A DNA stretch of 64,000 nt from Arenibacter palladensis (GCF_900129275.1 NZ_FQUX01000013.1:6263-70262), one strand, 5' to 3'. Positions 26,437-35,363 are shown, counted from the first letter of the stretch. Notes: generated from the letters alone by a model not told the origin. Translations and numbers: made by a program.

Positions 26437-26776
26437 ATGATTTATAGTCTGGACAAGATCAATGAAATGGCAGATGGTGATGATGAATTCATTAAGTCGG
26501 TCGTTGCTGTTTTTTTTGGAAGAAGTTCCCCAGGATTTGGACGAACTGGAGAAAGCATTAGTGGTAAAAAATTACGATAGTGTATATAAATTGGCGCATA
26601 AAATTAAACCTAATGTAGATTTGCTGGGCATGGAACAGACCCGGGCAATTGCTCTTCAGATAGAAACTTTGGGAAAAAAGGAAGAGAATACGGAAGAAAT
26701 CGAGCGTTTGGTGCCATTGCTTAAAAAGGACGTAGATCAAGTGGTTTCAGAATTGAAAAACGACTTCAAGATTTAA
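26437..26776 (+). pseudogene. Hpt domain phosphotransfer protein, frameshifted at a T8 run
   Basis: Reading from the ATG at 26437 gives MIYSLDKINEMADGDDEFIK, a normal start for this family, but after SVVAV the frame runs into FFGRSSP and stops at 26579-26581. The rest of the Hpt domain (LEEVPQDLDELEKAL, then LAHKIKPNVDLLG with the phosphorylatable His) continues in the next frame to 26776. Removing one T from the T8 run at 26510-26517 joins the halves into a normal protein of about 112 residues. It may be a sequencing homopolymer error, a true loss, or a slippage-controlled gene. An in-frame ATG at 26462 could also start the second part but adds unlikely residues. Its TAA overlaps the cinA ATG by one base. 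Confidence 0.85.
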
Positions 26777-28023
26777 TGTTTGCTGAAATCATAACTATTG
26801 GCGATGAGATTCTCATTGGTCAAATTATAGATACAAATTCTGCCTTCATTGCCCAAGAACTAAATAAGATTGGGGTTTCCGTGTATCAGATTTCTTCGGT
26901 ACAGGATGAAAGGCTGCATATACTCGAAGCACTTAAGGAAGCTGAGGCCAGGGCCGATGTCATTATAATTACGGGCGGATTGGGTCCTACCAAAGATGAC
27001 ATTACCAAGCATACCCTGTGTGAGTATTTCAATGATACTTTGGTGGAGAGCAAGGAAGTATTGGCCCATGTAGAGGCTATATTTAAAAAGCATTTGGGAA
27101 TACCCTTGTTGGAGGTGAATAAAAATCAGGCACTGGTGCCTTCCAGGGCAGATGTGCTCCACAATGAATTTGGTACGGCACCCGGAATGTGGATTAAAAG
27201 TGAAGGGAAAGTATTTGTTTCATTGCCAGGTGTGCCCTTCGAGATGAAGAATTTAATAACTACTAAGGTAATTCCAAGAATTATACATGAGTTCAAGCGG
27301 CCTTATATTGTGCATAAGACCATCATTACTTATGGTATAGGGGAAAGTTCCTTGGCGGATAGGATATCCTCTGTAGAGGACAACCTGCCCAGTATGGTGA
27401 AATTGGCCTATCTACCAAGTCTTGGTTCCGTGAGGCTCAGGCTTTCTGCGAAAGGAAACGATAGTGAGCAGTTAAATGCCATGGTCAATATAGAAGCAGA
27501 AAAAATTAGAAATCTTTTGGGCGACATTATCCTAGGAGAGGCAGGGGACGAACCCGTAGAATCTGTAGTTGCCCAATTATTTACAAAAAAGGGCATGAGC
27601 TTGGGTACGGCGGAGAGTTGTACCGGAGGTAAAATTGCCCAACAGATAACCAGTATACCGGGGGCATCGGCTTATTTTAAGGGGAGTATAGTTAGTTATG
27701 CCACCGAAACCAAGATTGAACTGCTTAAGGTGTCCAAAGCCACTATTGATGAATTTTCTGTAGTAAGTGCAGAGGTTGCCGTTGAAATGGCCACCAATCT
27801 GCGAAAAATTTTAAAAACCGATTTTGCCATAGCTACTACCGGGAACGCAGGGCCAACAAAAGGGGACTCCGATGCAGAGGTAGGGACAGTGTTTATAGCG
27901 GTTGTTTCCCCTAAAGCTACAGTGGTAGAGAAATATAGTATGGGAAGCCAGCGTGAAAGAATTGTGCAAAAGACTGTAAATAAGGCTTTTGAAATGCTTC
28001 AAAAAGAAATTTTAAAATTCTGA
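26776..28023 (+). CDS. cinA: CinA family competence/damage-inducible protein
   Basis: A 415-residue two-domain protein. The N-terminal MoaB/MogA-like domain (about 1-170) has TIGDEILIGQIIDTNSAFIA and ITGGLGPTKDDITKHTL. The C-terminal CinA domain (from about 268) has GTAESCTGGKIAQQITSIPG and TTGNAGPTKGD, the NMN deamidase signature. Known CinA proteins have ADP-ribose pyrophosphatase and NMN amidohydrolase activity in NAD recycling. The ATG shares its A with the TAA of the Hpt gene, so translation is coupled. Confidence 0.93.
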   Translation: MFAEIITIGDEILIGQIIDTNSAFIAQELNKIGVSVYQISSVQDERLHILEALKEAEARADVIIITGGLGPTKDDITKHTLCEYFNDTLVESKEVLAHVEAIFKKHLGIPLLEVNKNQALVPSRADVLHNEFGTAPGMWIKSEGKVFVSLPGVPFEMKNLITTKVIPRIIHEFKRPYIVHKTIITYGIGESSLADRISSVEDNLPSMVKLAYLPSLGSVRLRLSAKGNDSEQLNAMVNIEAEKIRNLLGDIILGEAGDEPVESVVAQLFTKKGMSLGTAESCTGGKIAQQITSIPGASAYFKGSIVSYATETKIELLKVSKATIDEFSVVSAEVAVEMATNLRKILKTDFAIATTGNAGPTKGDSDAEVGTVFIAVVSPKATVVEKYSMGSQRERIVQKTVNKAFEMLQKEILKF

Positions 28024-28032
28024 CAAAGAATT

Positions 28033-28063
28033 TTGTCCGTCCCATAAAATTAATTTAAATTTG
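28033..28063 (+). promoter_or_regulatory. Promoter (TTG-N20-TAAATTTG) for rpmB operon
   Basis: TTG at 28033-28035 and TAAATTTG at 28056-28063 with a 20-bp spacer are a full match to the Bacteroidota vegetative promoter. Start of transcription is expected near 28069, leaving a leader of about 27 nt with AGAGAG before the ATG. Confidence 0.8.
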
Positions 28064-28095
28064 CACCCTGTTTATAACAAAATAAAAGTAGAGAG

Positions 28096-28332
28096 ATGTC
28101 AAAAGTTTGTGATGTTACTGGAAAGAGAGCCATGTTTGGGAACAATGTGTCCTTCTCGATTAATAAAACCAGAAGAAGATTTGATGTAAATCTTTCTAAA
28201 AAGCGTTTCTATATTCCAGAAGAAGATCGTTGGGTAACCTTAAAGGTTTCCGCTAAAGCTCTAAAGAGTATAAATAAAAAAGGAATTTCCGTTGTTTTGA
28301 AAGAAGCAAAGGAAAAAGGGTTAATTAAATAA
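28096..28332 (+). CDS. rpmB: 50S ribosomal protein L28
   Basis: A 78-residue L28 starting MSKVCDVTGKRAMFGNNVSF. The family pattern CDxTGKR, the basic NKTRRRFDVNL and the C-terminal KALKSINKKGI are all present. Only one Cys (CDVTG) remains, so it is the zinc-free type. First gene of a three-gene ribosomal unit with its own strong promoter. Confidence 0.97.
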   Translation: MSKVCDVTGKRAMFGNNVSFSINKTRRRFDVNLSKKRFYIPEEDRWVTLKVSAKALKSINKKGISVVLKEAKEKGLIK

Positions 28333-28353
28333 TCCTGAAATACTAAGATAATA

Positions 28354-28536
28354 ATGGCAAAGAAAGGTAACAGAATTCAGGTTATTTTGGAGTGTACAGA
28401 GCATAAGGAATCTGGCATGCCAGGTACTTCAAGGTACATAACCACTAAGAACAAAAAGAACACTCCAGATAGGATGGAAATTAAAAAATTCAATCCTATT
28501 CTAAAGAGAATGACAGTTCATAAAGAAATTAAATAA
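28354..28536 (+). CDS. rpmG: 50S ribosomal protein L33
   Basis: A 60-residue L33 starting [20 protein letters not shown] and containing [24 protein letters not shown], the family core. The second cysteine pair of zinc-type L33 is absent, so this is the zinc-independent form. Lies 21 bp after rpmB and 6 bp before the DUF4295 gene in one operon. Confidence 0.97.
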   Translation: MAKKGNRIQVILECTEHKESGMPGTSRYITTKNKKNTPDRMEIKKFNPILKRMTVHKEIK

Positions 28537-28542
28537 TACGTC

Positions 28543-28695
28543 ATGGCAAAGAAAACGGTAGCGAGTTTACAAACAAGTTCAAAAAGATTGACCAAGGCCA
28601 TTAAAATGGTAAAGTCACCTAAAACAGGTGCTTACACTTTTATGGAGTCTGTAATGAGCCCAGAAATGGTAAACGACTGGTTGAAAAAAAATTAA
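28543..28695 (+). CDS. DUF4295 family small basic protein
   Basis: A 50-residue basic protein, MAKKTVASLQTSSKRLTKAI then KMVKSPKTGAYTFMESVM, ending VNDWLKKN. This family is found right after rpmG in Bacteroidota and is often proposed to be a ribosome-associated protein. The gene begins 6 bp after the rpmG stop and is closed by a terminator, which supports a translation-related role. Confidence 0.92.
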   Translation: MAKKTVASLQTSSKRLTKAIKMVKSPKTGAYTFMESVMSPEMVNDWLKKN

Positions 28696-28719
28696 TAACC
28701 TAAATTTATTGGTTATAAA

Positions 28720-28747
28720 GCTACTTTCTGATGAAAGTAGCTTTTTT
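28720..28747 (+). terminator. Intrinsic terminator of the rpmB-rpmG operon
   Basis: GCTACTTTC (28720-28728), loop TGAT, GAAAGTAGC (28733-28741), then six T. A perfect 9-bp stem. The ftsY -7 box (TATCTTTG, 28755-28762) follows at once. Confidence 0.88.
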
Positions 28748-28754
28748 ATTTTTA

Positions 28755-28762
28755 TATCTTTG
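28755..28762 (+). promoter_or_regulatory. -7 box (TATCTTTG) for ftsY
   Basis: TATCTTTG lies 8 bp after the rpmG-operon terminator T-run and 23 bp before the ftsY ATG, so ftsY has its own promoter. No -33 TTG at standard spacing. Confidence 0.45.
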
Positions 28763-28785
28763 ATGAAAAGGAACATGCCAAAAAT

Positions 28786-29748
28786 ATGAGTTTATTTAAA
28801 AAAATATTTTCCACACAAAAAAAGGAATCTTTGGACAAGGGTCTGGAAAAGACCAAGACCAATTTTTTATCCAAACTTAGTAAGGCGGTAGTAGGAAAGT
28901 CCAAGGTAGATGATGATGTCTTGGATAATTTGGAGGAGGTATTGGTTTCTTCCGATGTGGGTGTAAATACTACCTTAAAGATTATAGACCGTATAGAGGC
29001 CCGTGTATCCAAGGATAAATACCTTGGGGTAGATGAGCTTAATGTTATATTAAGGGAGGAAATAGCGGGCTTGTTGTCCGAAACCAATTCTGGAAATGAA
29101 ACGGAATTCACGGTACCCTTGGTAAGAAAGCCCTACGTTATCATGGTAGTTGGGGTTAACGGGGTAGGTAAGACAACCACCATTGGTAAATTGGCATATC
29201 AATTTAAAAAACAAGGTTTAAAGGTAGTGCTCGGAGCGGCCGATACGTTTAGGGCAGCAGCAATAGACCAACTTCAGGTTTGGGCAGATCGCGTAGATGT
29301 GCCTATCATAAAACAAAATATGGGCAGTGATCCTGCCTCAGTAGCGTTCGATACCCTCAGTTCTGCCCTTAAGCAGAATGCTGACGTGGTAATTATAGAT
29401 ACTGCTGGAAGATTGCATAATAAGGTTAATTTGATGAATGAATTGACCAAGGTGAAGCGCGTTATGCAAAAGGTAGTGGAGGGTACTCCGGATGAGGTGC
29501 TACTGGTTTTGGACGGCTCTACGGGGCAAAATGCCTTTGAGCAGGCAAAACAGTTTACCAAGGCTACGGAGGTAACTTCACTGGCGGTTACAAAATTGGA
29601 TGGTACCGCCAAGGGCGGTGTCGTTATTGGTATTTCCGATCAATTCCAGATTCCTGTAAAATATATAGGTGTTGGGGAAGGAATGGATGATTTGCAAGTC
29701 TTTAATAAGGTAGAATTTGTGGATTCATTTTTTAGTAAAAAAGAATGA
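28786..29748 (+). CDS. ftsY: Signal recognition particle receptor FtsY
   Basis: The membrane receptor GTPase that docks SRP-ribosome complexes at the Sec translocon. Of 320 residues, the N domain (helical bundle, 1-100) precedes the G domain with GVNGVGKTTTIGK (G1, near 121), DTFRAAA, DTAGRLHNK (G3) and TKLDGTAKGG (G4/closing loop). The long acidic A domain of the E. coli protein is lacking, as is normal for Bacteroidota. The next gene overlaps the stop by 4 bp (ATGA). Confidence 0.96.
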   Translation: MSLFKKIFSTQKKESLDKGLEKTKTNFLSKLSKAVVGKSKVDDDVLDNLEEVLVSSDVGVNTTLKIIDRIEARVSKDKYLGVDELNVILREEIAGLLSETNSGNETEFTVPLVRKPYVIMVVGVNGVGKTTTIGKLAYQFKKQGLKVVLGAADTFRAAAIDQLQVWADRVDVPIIKQNMGSDPASVAFDTLSSALKQNADVVIIDTAGRLHNKVNLMNELTKVKRVMQKVVEGTPDEVLLVLDGSTGQNAFEQAKQFTKATEVTSLAVTKLDGTAKGGVVIGISDQFQIPVKYIGVGEGMDDLQVFNKVEFVDSFFSKKE

Positions 29749-30752
29749 AGGTAATCCGTAGGTTATTTAAAGCTTTATTTTTTTTACTGCTTTTATTGTT
29801 CCTTGTCTATTTTTTGGGTCCTAAGGTAGATAAACCCCTTTTGACCATGGACCTTCCGGCAATGGAAACCGATTTGAATAAACTTCAAAATAGTATTTCC
29901 GAGAAGGAAAGGTCAAATACCAAAATCAAGGCCAATAACGAATCGCAAATTCTTTGGTACGATTCTATTCCCAGCAAAACAGAGTATTCTATTCTTTATC
30001 TTCATGGTTGGTCCGCCAGTCATGAGGAAGGTGCACCACTGCACAGGGAACTGGGTCAAAGGTATGGTGCCAATGTATACTTGCCCCGTCTGGAAGGGCA
30101 TGGCATCCAGGAAGAACAGGCCATGCTTCATTTAACGGCGACGGACTACTTTGAATCTGCCAAAGAGGCTTTGGCAATAGCAAAACAGATTGGAAATAAG
30201 GTAATTGTTATGGGTACTTCCACAGGTGGTACACTTGCTCTTTATTTGGCCCAGGGGGATAGGGATATTGCCAGTCTTCTTTTGTATTCCCCGAATATAA
30301 GGATCTATGATCCCTCGGCTTTCCTATTGTCGGGACCATGGGGATTGGAGATTGCCAAAACCATTATGGACAGCGACTTTTATGAATCTGAAGCCGATTC
30401 CCTAAAACAGAGCTATTGGACTACTAAATATAGGGTAGAGGCCTTGACACAATTGCAGGCTTTATTGGATGAAACAATGAAACCGGAAGTCTTTCAGCAC
30501 ATCGATCAACCCACCTTCTTAGGGTATTACTATAAAAACGAGGAAGAACAGGATAAGGTAGTCTCGGTTCCCGCCTTGTTGGATATGTACGAAGAATTGG
30601 GTGTAGATAGCAACTTAAAACGGAAAGTGGCTTTTCCTGAGGTAGGAAACCACGTAATGACGTCCTATATTACTTCAAAGGATTTGGAATCTGTAAAAAA
30701 GGAAACCATAGGGTTCTTGGAGGAAGTGGTTCATCTTCAGCCCGTGAATTAG
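29745..30752 (+). CDS. Alpha/beta hydrolase, membrane-anchored
   Basis: A 335-residue serine hydrolase with an N-terminal membrane anchor or signal (RLFKALFFLLLLLFLVYFLG). The oxyanion/early motif is YLHGWSASHEEG, the nucleophile elbow is GTSTGGTLAL (GxSxG), and the catalytic His is probably in VGNHVMTS near the C-terminus. The fold suggests a monoacylglycerol lipase or carboxylesterase; the substrate is unknown. It is translationally coupled to ftsY by a 4-bp overlap, though no functional link is obvious. Confidence 0.9.
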   Translation: MKVIRRLFKALFFLLLLLFLVYFLGPKVDKPLLTMDLPAMETDLNKLQNSISEKERSNTKIKANNESQILWYDSIPSKTEYSILYLHGWSASHEEGAPLHRELGQRYGANVYLPRLEGHGIQEEQAMLHLTATDYFESAKEALAIAKQIGNKVIVMGTSTGGTLALYLAQGDRDIASLLLYSPNIRIYDPSAFLLSGPWGLEIAKTIMDSDFYESEADSLKQSYWTTKYRVEALTQLQALLDETMKPEVFQHIDQPTFLGYYYKNEEEQDKVVSVPALLDMYEELGVDSNLKRKVAFPEVGNHVMTSYITSKDLESVKKETIGFLEEVVHLQPVN

Positions 30753-30774
30753 TGATTTTTGATACCTTAGGATT

Positions 30775-31863
30775 TTAGTTGATCAATTCATTTATTCTTT
30801 CCCACAAATCGTTGTCAAAGCTAGTTGGTCCCAATTCATCTTCATTTGCGGAATCGCCCATTCGTATAATTACCAATCCTTTACTTGGTACCACATATAG
30901 TTTTTGATCAAATGCACCCAGTCCTGCTATTAGGTCGTCCGGAGCATTGGGTATCAGTTTTCCAGGGAATAATTCTTCGGAACCTGGTATTCTAAAGCTA
31001 CTTTTTCCATTGAGCCACCAGAGATAACCATATGACTTGTTCAGTTCTTGGGAAGTCGTGGTCATTTCTGTAAAATAGTTGGGGTCGTCCAGAATTGGGG
31101 TGTCTTCCCATATGCCTTTATTGAGGCTCAACAGTCCAAACCTTGCCATGCTTCTGGCATTGCTAAAATAAAGATTAAGATATCCCGTCTTTATCCAAGA
31201 TCCCTGCATCCCAATTTTGTCCCGAACTTTTTGGTAAAAATATTCTTTATATTCCTCATTAACGGCACCGCTTATAATATTATCCAATAAGGTATAGGCT
31301 GCATTGTGGTAGTACCAAAAGCTGTCCGGGTCATCCTTGAATATCAAACACTCCACATTGGTGCAAAAACTATTTTCACCAGTGAAATCAAGGCCCGATG
31401 TCATGGTAAGATGATTTTTTACGGTAATCTGCACTTCTTGTTCAGGGGTTAGTGAGGACCAGCCCGTTCCCATATAGTCGGACGAGGCATGGTCTATGTC
31501 TAGATAACCTTCCTTTTGGGCAATTCCTACGGTAAAGGCGGTCAAAGTTTTGGCTGCGGAGTTCCAAGAGTGATTTTTAGAGGCGTTAAAGCTTCCAAAG
31601 TATTTTTCCAAAACAATTTTTCCATTCTTCAAAAGGATAAAGGCTTCTGTTTCATTTGTCTCCAAGTAATCATATAGAGGTTGCTCGGCACTTGTATTCC
31701 AATTTAGCTCCTCAAGGGACACGGTTTCCCATTCGTTCGAATTTATTGGGGGAAAATATAAGGTTTCCTCCGGTGTAACTGGCACTTGGTCATCATTCCC
31801 TTTAGAGCATCCCATTAAACAGCAAAAAAGGAATAAACTAGAAATAAGAAATTGGGTTTTCAT
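30775..31863 (-). CDS. Beta-lactamase family serine hydrolase lipoprotein
   Basis: A 362-residue predicted lipoprotein: signal FLISSLFLFCCLMGC with lipobox Cys19. The class C beta-lactamase/esterase fold shows the catalytic serine in WNSAAKTLTAFTVG (SxxK) and YHNAAY as the YxN motif. The C-terminal region has WWLNGKSSF and GAFDQKLYVVP. Such proteins (FmtA/EstB-like) are esterases or D-alanyl transferases rather than antibiotic resistance enzymes. It is convergent with the plus-strand hydrolase gene (22 bp apart) and diverges from rimO. Confidence 0.9.
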   Translation of the reverse strand: MKTQFLISSLFLFCCLMGCSKGNDDQVPVTPEETLYFPPINSNEWETVSLEELNWNTSAEQPLYDYLETNETEAFILLKNGKIVLEKYFGSFNASKNHSWNSAAKTLTAFTVGIAQKEGYLDIDHASSDYMGTGWSSLTPEQEVQITVKNHLTMTSGLDFTGENSFCTNVECLIFKDDPDSFWYYHNAAYTLLDNIISGAVNEEYKEYFYQKVRDKIGMQGSWIKTGYLNLYFSNARSMARFGLLSLNKGIWEDTPILDDPNYFTEMTTTSQELNKSYGYLWWLNGKSSFRIPGSEELFPGKLIPNAPDDLIAGLGAFDQKLYVVPSKGLVIIRMGDSANEDELGPTSFDNDLWERINELIN

Positions 31864-31957
31864 AGTGCTTTATGAATTAGAGTTCAATTGGTTATACAGG
31901 TTTAACGTTAAAAGAATAAAAAAAGATATAATGGGACTACAATCTTTTTTCAAGTTG

Positions 31958-31965
31958 TACTTTTG
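31958..31965 (+). promoter_or_regulatory. -7 box (TACTTTTG) for rimO
   Basis: TACTTTTG ends 17 bp before the ATG at 31983. It also argues against the TTG at 31974 as the start, which would lie at the expected transcription start. No clear -33. Confidence 0.5.
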
Positions 31966-31982
31966 CACTTTATTTGAAAAAT

Positions 31983-33290
31983 ATGCGTACTAAGTCACTT
32001 AAGAAGAATAGGATTAATGTTGTAACCTTGGGGTGTTCCAAGAATGTATACGATTCAGAGGTGTTGATGGGCCAATTAAGGGCCAATAACAAGGAAGTCG
32101 TGCATGAGGAGGAAGGGAATGTGGTAGTGATAAACACTTGTGGTTTTATTGCCAATGCCAAGGAAGAGAGTGTCAATACCATTTTGGAATACGTTCAAAA
32201 AAAGGAAGCAGGGGAAGTAGACAAGGTATTCGTTACAGGCTGCTTAAGTGAACGCTATAAACCAGATCTTCAAAAAGAGATTCCTAATGTGGATGAGTAT
32301 TTCGGAACCAGTGAATTGCCTAATTTGTTAAAGGCCCTGGGTGCCGATTACAAGCACGAACTTATTGGTGAGCGGCTAACGACCACACCTAAAAATTACG
32401 CCTATCTAAAAATTGCGGAAGGATGTGATCGTCCTTGTTCTTTTTGTGCCATCCCCATTATGCGGGGCAAACATAAGAGTACTCCTATAGAGGATTTGGT
32501 AACCGAAGCTAATAAATTGGCAGCCAAAGGGGTGAAGGAATTGATTCTTATTGCCCAAGATCTTACCTATTATGGATTGGACCTTTATAAGAAAAGGAAT
32601 TTGGCAGAATTGCTGAACGCATTGGTGAAGGTAGACGGTATTGAATGGATTCGATTGCATTATGCTTTCCCTACTGGATTTCCTATGGATGTTCTGGAAG
32701 TGATGAAACGCGAACCTAAGGTTTGTAATTATTTGGATATTCCTTTGCAGCATATTTCAGATGCCATATTAAAGAGTATGCGGAGGGGAACAACTCAGGC
32801 CAAAACAACAAAATTGTTGAAGGACTTTAGGGCTGCGGTACCTGAAATGACCATAAGGACTACCCTAATTGTAGGTTATCCAGGCGAGACGGAGGAAGAT
32901 TTTCAAACTTTGAAAAGTTGGGTAGAAGAAATGCGTTTTGAAAGATTGGGATGCTTTACCTATAGCCATGAAGAAAATACGCATGCCTATAATTTGGTAG
33001 ACGATGTTCCCGAGGAAGTGAAACAACAAAGGGCTTCGGAGATCATGGAGCTTCAATCACAGATTTCGTGGGAGTTGAACCAAGAAAAAGTGGGTAAAAC
33101 TTTGCGATGTATCATAGACCGTAAGGAAGGCAAGTATTTTGTAGGTCGATCGGAGTTCGATTCTCCCGATGTAGACAACGAAGTCTTGGTGGATGCAGCA
33201 AAGCATTATTTGAAAGTAGGGGAATTTGTTGATCTTCATATTTTTGAAGCTGCAGATTTTGACCTCTATGGGGAACCTATTCAAGCTTAA
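31983..33290 (+). CDS. rimO: Ribosomal protein S12 methylthiotransferase RimO
   Basis: Radical-SAM enzyme that adds a methylthio group to Asp of ribosomal protein S12. Of 435 residues, the N-terminal UPF0004 domain has NVVTLGCSKNVYDSE (Cys18 a cluster ligand) and NTCGFIANAKEES. The radical-SAM core has CDRPCSFCAIP (CxxxCxxC, near 145), and the C-terminal TRAM domain ends in FDLYGE. The ATG at 31983 is chosen over a TTG at 31974 because of the -7 box position and the usual RimO start close to the first motif. Confidence 0.95.
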   Translation: MRTKSLKKNRINVVTLGCSKNVYDSEVLMGQLRANNKEVVHEEEGNVVVINTCGFIANAKEESVNTILEYVQKKEAGEVDKVFVTGCLSERYKPDLQKEIPNVDEYFGTSELPNLLKALGADYKHELIGERLTTTPKNYAYLKIAEGCDRPCSFCAIPIMRGKHKSTPIEDLVTEANKLAAKGVKELILIAQDLTYYGLDLYKKRNLAELLNALVKVDGIEWIRLHYAFPTGFPMDVLEVMKREPKVCNYLDIPLQHISDAILKSMRRGTTQAKTTKLLKDFRAAVPEMTIRTTLIVGYPGETEEDFQTLKSWVEEMRFERLGCFTYSHEENTHAYNLVDDVPEEVKQQRASEIMELQSQISWELNQEKVGKTLRCIIDRKEGKYFVGRSEFDSPDVDNEVLVDAAKHYLKVGEFVDLHIFEAADFDLYGEPIQA

Positions 33291-33458
33291 TCTATTAAAT
33301 TATAGTTCCAATTCATGGTAAAGGCCATTGGATAATAGATCTTTGGCCCATTTGGAAACTTATGGGTTAGATTATTGAAACTATAACCGTCGGTTCTTGC
33401 CAGTAAGTGGGACAAACTTCACTTTTTTTCATATTTTAGTCGAATAACTGACTATAAT

Positions 33459-34403
33459 ATGAATCGCAGATCCTTTATTGCAGGCGCAGCCACTGCTAGT
33501 GTCGCAACAATTTCAATGGCCAACACCTTGCCGATGGAAATTCCGAAGAAAGAAAAAAGATATCAAAACGGACAGAGTCCGTGGCCCATCTGTTTGGATA
33601 CGGCGACCATTAGACCGGCCAAGGGCCTGGAAAAAAAGGTAGAGATTGCCATAGCGGCAGGCTACGATGCCATAGAACCTTGGGACAGCGATTTGGCTGA
33701 ATATGAGAAAAGCGGGGGCGATCTTAAGAAATTAGGAGCTAAAATAAAGGAAGCCGGACTGTTCGTACCCAGTATGATTGGTCTTTGGGGCTGCATTCCC
33801 CAGAATGAGGAAGAATTTCAAAAGTCCTTGCCGGCTACTAAAAATAGAATGAGAATGGCATCGGAAATAGGTTGCACCTATGTGCAGGCCATACCCAATC
33901 AGGTTGGAGAAAATTATGATGTTGCCTTTGTTGCCTCTTGTTACCGCAGATTGTTGGAAATTGGGATAACAGAGTACAATGTAATACCGGCACTGGTGTT
34001 TGTTAAAATGTTTCCGCTCAAGACAATGGGGCAGGCAACAGCGGTTGCCTTGGATGCCAACCACCCTAAAGCCAAGATAATACCGGATGTATATCATATG
34101 TATATTTCGGAAGGAGGTTTTGAAGGTTTAAGACTTCTAAACGGCGATATATTCGCTATTTTTCAATTTAACGATGCTCCCAAGGGAATGGAAATAGCCG
34201 ATATGGAGGATAAGCATAGGGTTTTTCCTGGTGACGGAATTTTGCCACTGCCACAAATTTTAAAAGACCTTAAAACCACTGGTTTCAACGGTTGTATTTC
34301 CTTGGAGCTGTACAATCCGGAGTACCACAGTATGGATTTGTTGGAGGTGGCCAAGACCGGACTGCAAAAGACATTGAAAGTTATTAAAGAGGCGGGAGTT
34401 TAG
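33459..34403 (+). CDS. Sugar phosphate isomerase/epimerase-like protein with Tat signal
   Basis: A 314-residue TIM-barrel protein with a twin-arginine type signal (NRRSFIAGAATASVATISMA). The xylose-isomerase-like barrel shows KKVEIAIAAGYDAIEPWDSD, LGAKIKEAGLFVPSM, then metal-site candidates in IPDVYHMYISEGGFEGLRLL, and the terminal CISLELYNPEYHS. Hydroxypyruvate isomerase or inosose dehydratase-like activity is possible, but the substrate is not known. Its 3' end overlaps the convergent DMT transporter gene by 20 bp. Confidence 0.88.
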   Translation: MNRRSFIAGAATASVATISMANTLPMEIPKKEKRYQNGQSPWPICLDTATIRPAKGLEKKVEIAIAAGYDAIEPWDSDLAEYEKSGGDLKKLGAKIKEAGLFVPSMIGLWGCIPQNEEEFQKSLPATKNRMRMASEIGCTYVQAIPNQVGENYDVAFVASCYRRLLEIGITEYNVIPALVFVKMFPLKTMGQATAVALDANHPKAKIIPDVYHMYISEGGFEGLRLLNGDIFAIFQFNDAPKGMEIADMEDKHRVFPGDGILPLPQILKDLKTTGFNGCISLELYNPEYHSMDLLEVAKTGLQKTLKVIKEAGV

Positions 34404-35280
34404 CCTTTTTCCCCATCGGTAAAACAAGTGGCTTGTCGTAAAAGGTGATTCGTATTCCAAATAGTAAAATAATGCCTCCGAGAATCATTTGTGGGGTAAT
34501 TAGCTCGTTGAGAAATATCCAAGCCAATATTGCGGCCAAGATGGCCTGCGCCAATAGACTTAAGGAGACTCTTGTGGCGCGCATATGTTGGGTGGAATAA
34601 CTGATGGATAACCAGGCCAACAACTGGCAGACCAATCCTTGGATGACAAGTACAAACCAACCAATGTTAGAGAAGCCGTTAAAAGGCTCTCCAAGGGAAT
34701 ACGATAGGATCCCCAAAAAGAATGAAGAGGAAATTAAGCTAAGGGTCATGAAATTTACTACAGAAGTCTTGGCGAGGACTTCCTTACTGATTAGGATATA
34801 GATGGCATAGAACACCCCGGATAATACTCCAAAACTAAAGCCAATATCAAAAGAAAGATGGGCAAAGAATTTAAATCCTACCAAGGTGACCATTCCCAAT
34901 AACGCAATAAGGGTACCTATCCAAAAATTAATGGAGGGTTTGGGTTTTAAAAAGAAAAATGTACCGATGCCCACCCAAACCGGAGATAGGTTGGTAAGGA
35001 ACGATGCTTGTGTGGCCGTGGATTCCTGAATGGCAATATTCCATACCGCCACATCAGAACCAAAACATATTCCGCAAATAACGGTAAGCAATAAAGTTCT
35101 TCGATCCGGGATTTTCAATTGTTTTGTAAATAGGACATAAGGCAAGATTATGCTTAGCGCGATAGCCATACGATAGAAGGCGGAAATAAGGCCTGGGGTA
35201 TAATTTAATTTCACCAATACTGGGAATATGGAAATACAGACTATTCCAATTATTAGGGCGATACGTGGTTTTGTTATCAT
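34384..35280 (-). CDS. DMT superfamily (EamA) transporter
   Basis: A 298-residue membrane protein with ten hydrophobic segments arranged as two five-helix EamA repeats, the first opening IALIIGIVCISIFPVLVKLN with the PVLVKL motif, the second from SFDIGFSFGVLSGVFYAIY. It is probably an exporter of amino acids or other metabolites. The minus-strand frame ends by overlapping the isomerase gene by 20 bp. A -7 box (TATTTTTG) at 35295-35302 gives it its own promoter with a leader of about 8 nt. Confidence 0.9.
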   Translation of the reverse strand: MITKPRIALIIGIVCISIFPVLVKLNYTPGLISAFYRMAIALSIILPYVLFTKQLKIPDRRTLLLTVICGICFGSDVAVWNIAIQESTATQASFLTNLSPVWVGIGTFFFLKPKPSINFWIGTLIALLGMVTLVGFKFFAHLSFDIGFSFGVLSGVFYAIYILISKEVLAKTSVVNFMTLSLISSSFFLGILSYSLGEPFNGFSNIGWFVLVIQGLVCQLLAWLSISYSTQHMRATRVSLSLLAQAILAAILAWIFLNELITPQMILGGIILLFGIRITFYDKPLVLPMGKKAKLPPL

Positions 35281-35294
35281 TTTTGAAAAATGCG

Positions 35295-35302
35295 CAAAAA
35301 TA
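35295..35302 (-). promoter_or_regulatory. -7 box (TATTTTTG) for the DMT transporter gene
   Basis: Plus-strand CAAAAATA reads TATTTTTG on the minus strand, 14 bp upstream of the ATG at 35280. The predicted leader is under 10 nt. Confidence 0.5.
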
Positions 35303-35363
35303 GGAAATAAGGAGAATTGTTGTTGTCCATATACCAGTTAAATCCTTATAAAATTGATATCCC

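Noticed and set aside
30775-31863. Beta-lactamase family gene as an antibiotic-resistance gene
   Set aside because: It is a lipoprotein of the class C-like esterase group with a YHN motif in a housekeeping setting; nothing indicates resistance or mobility.
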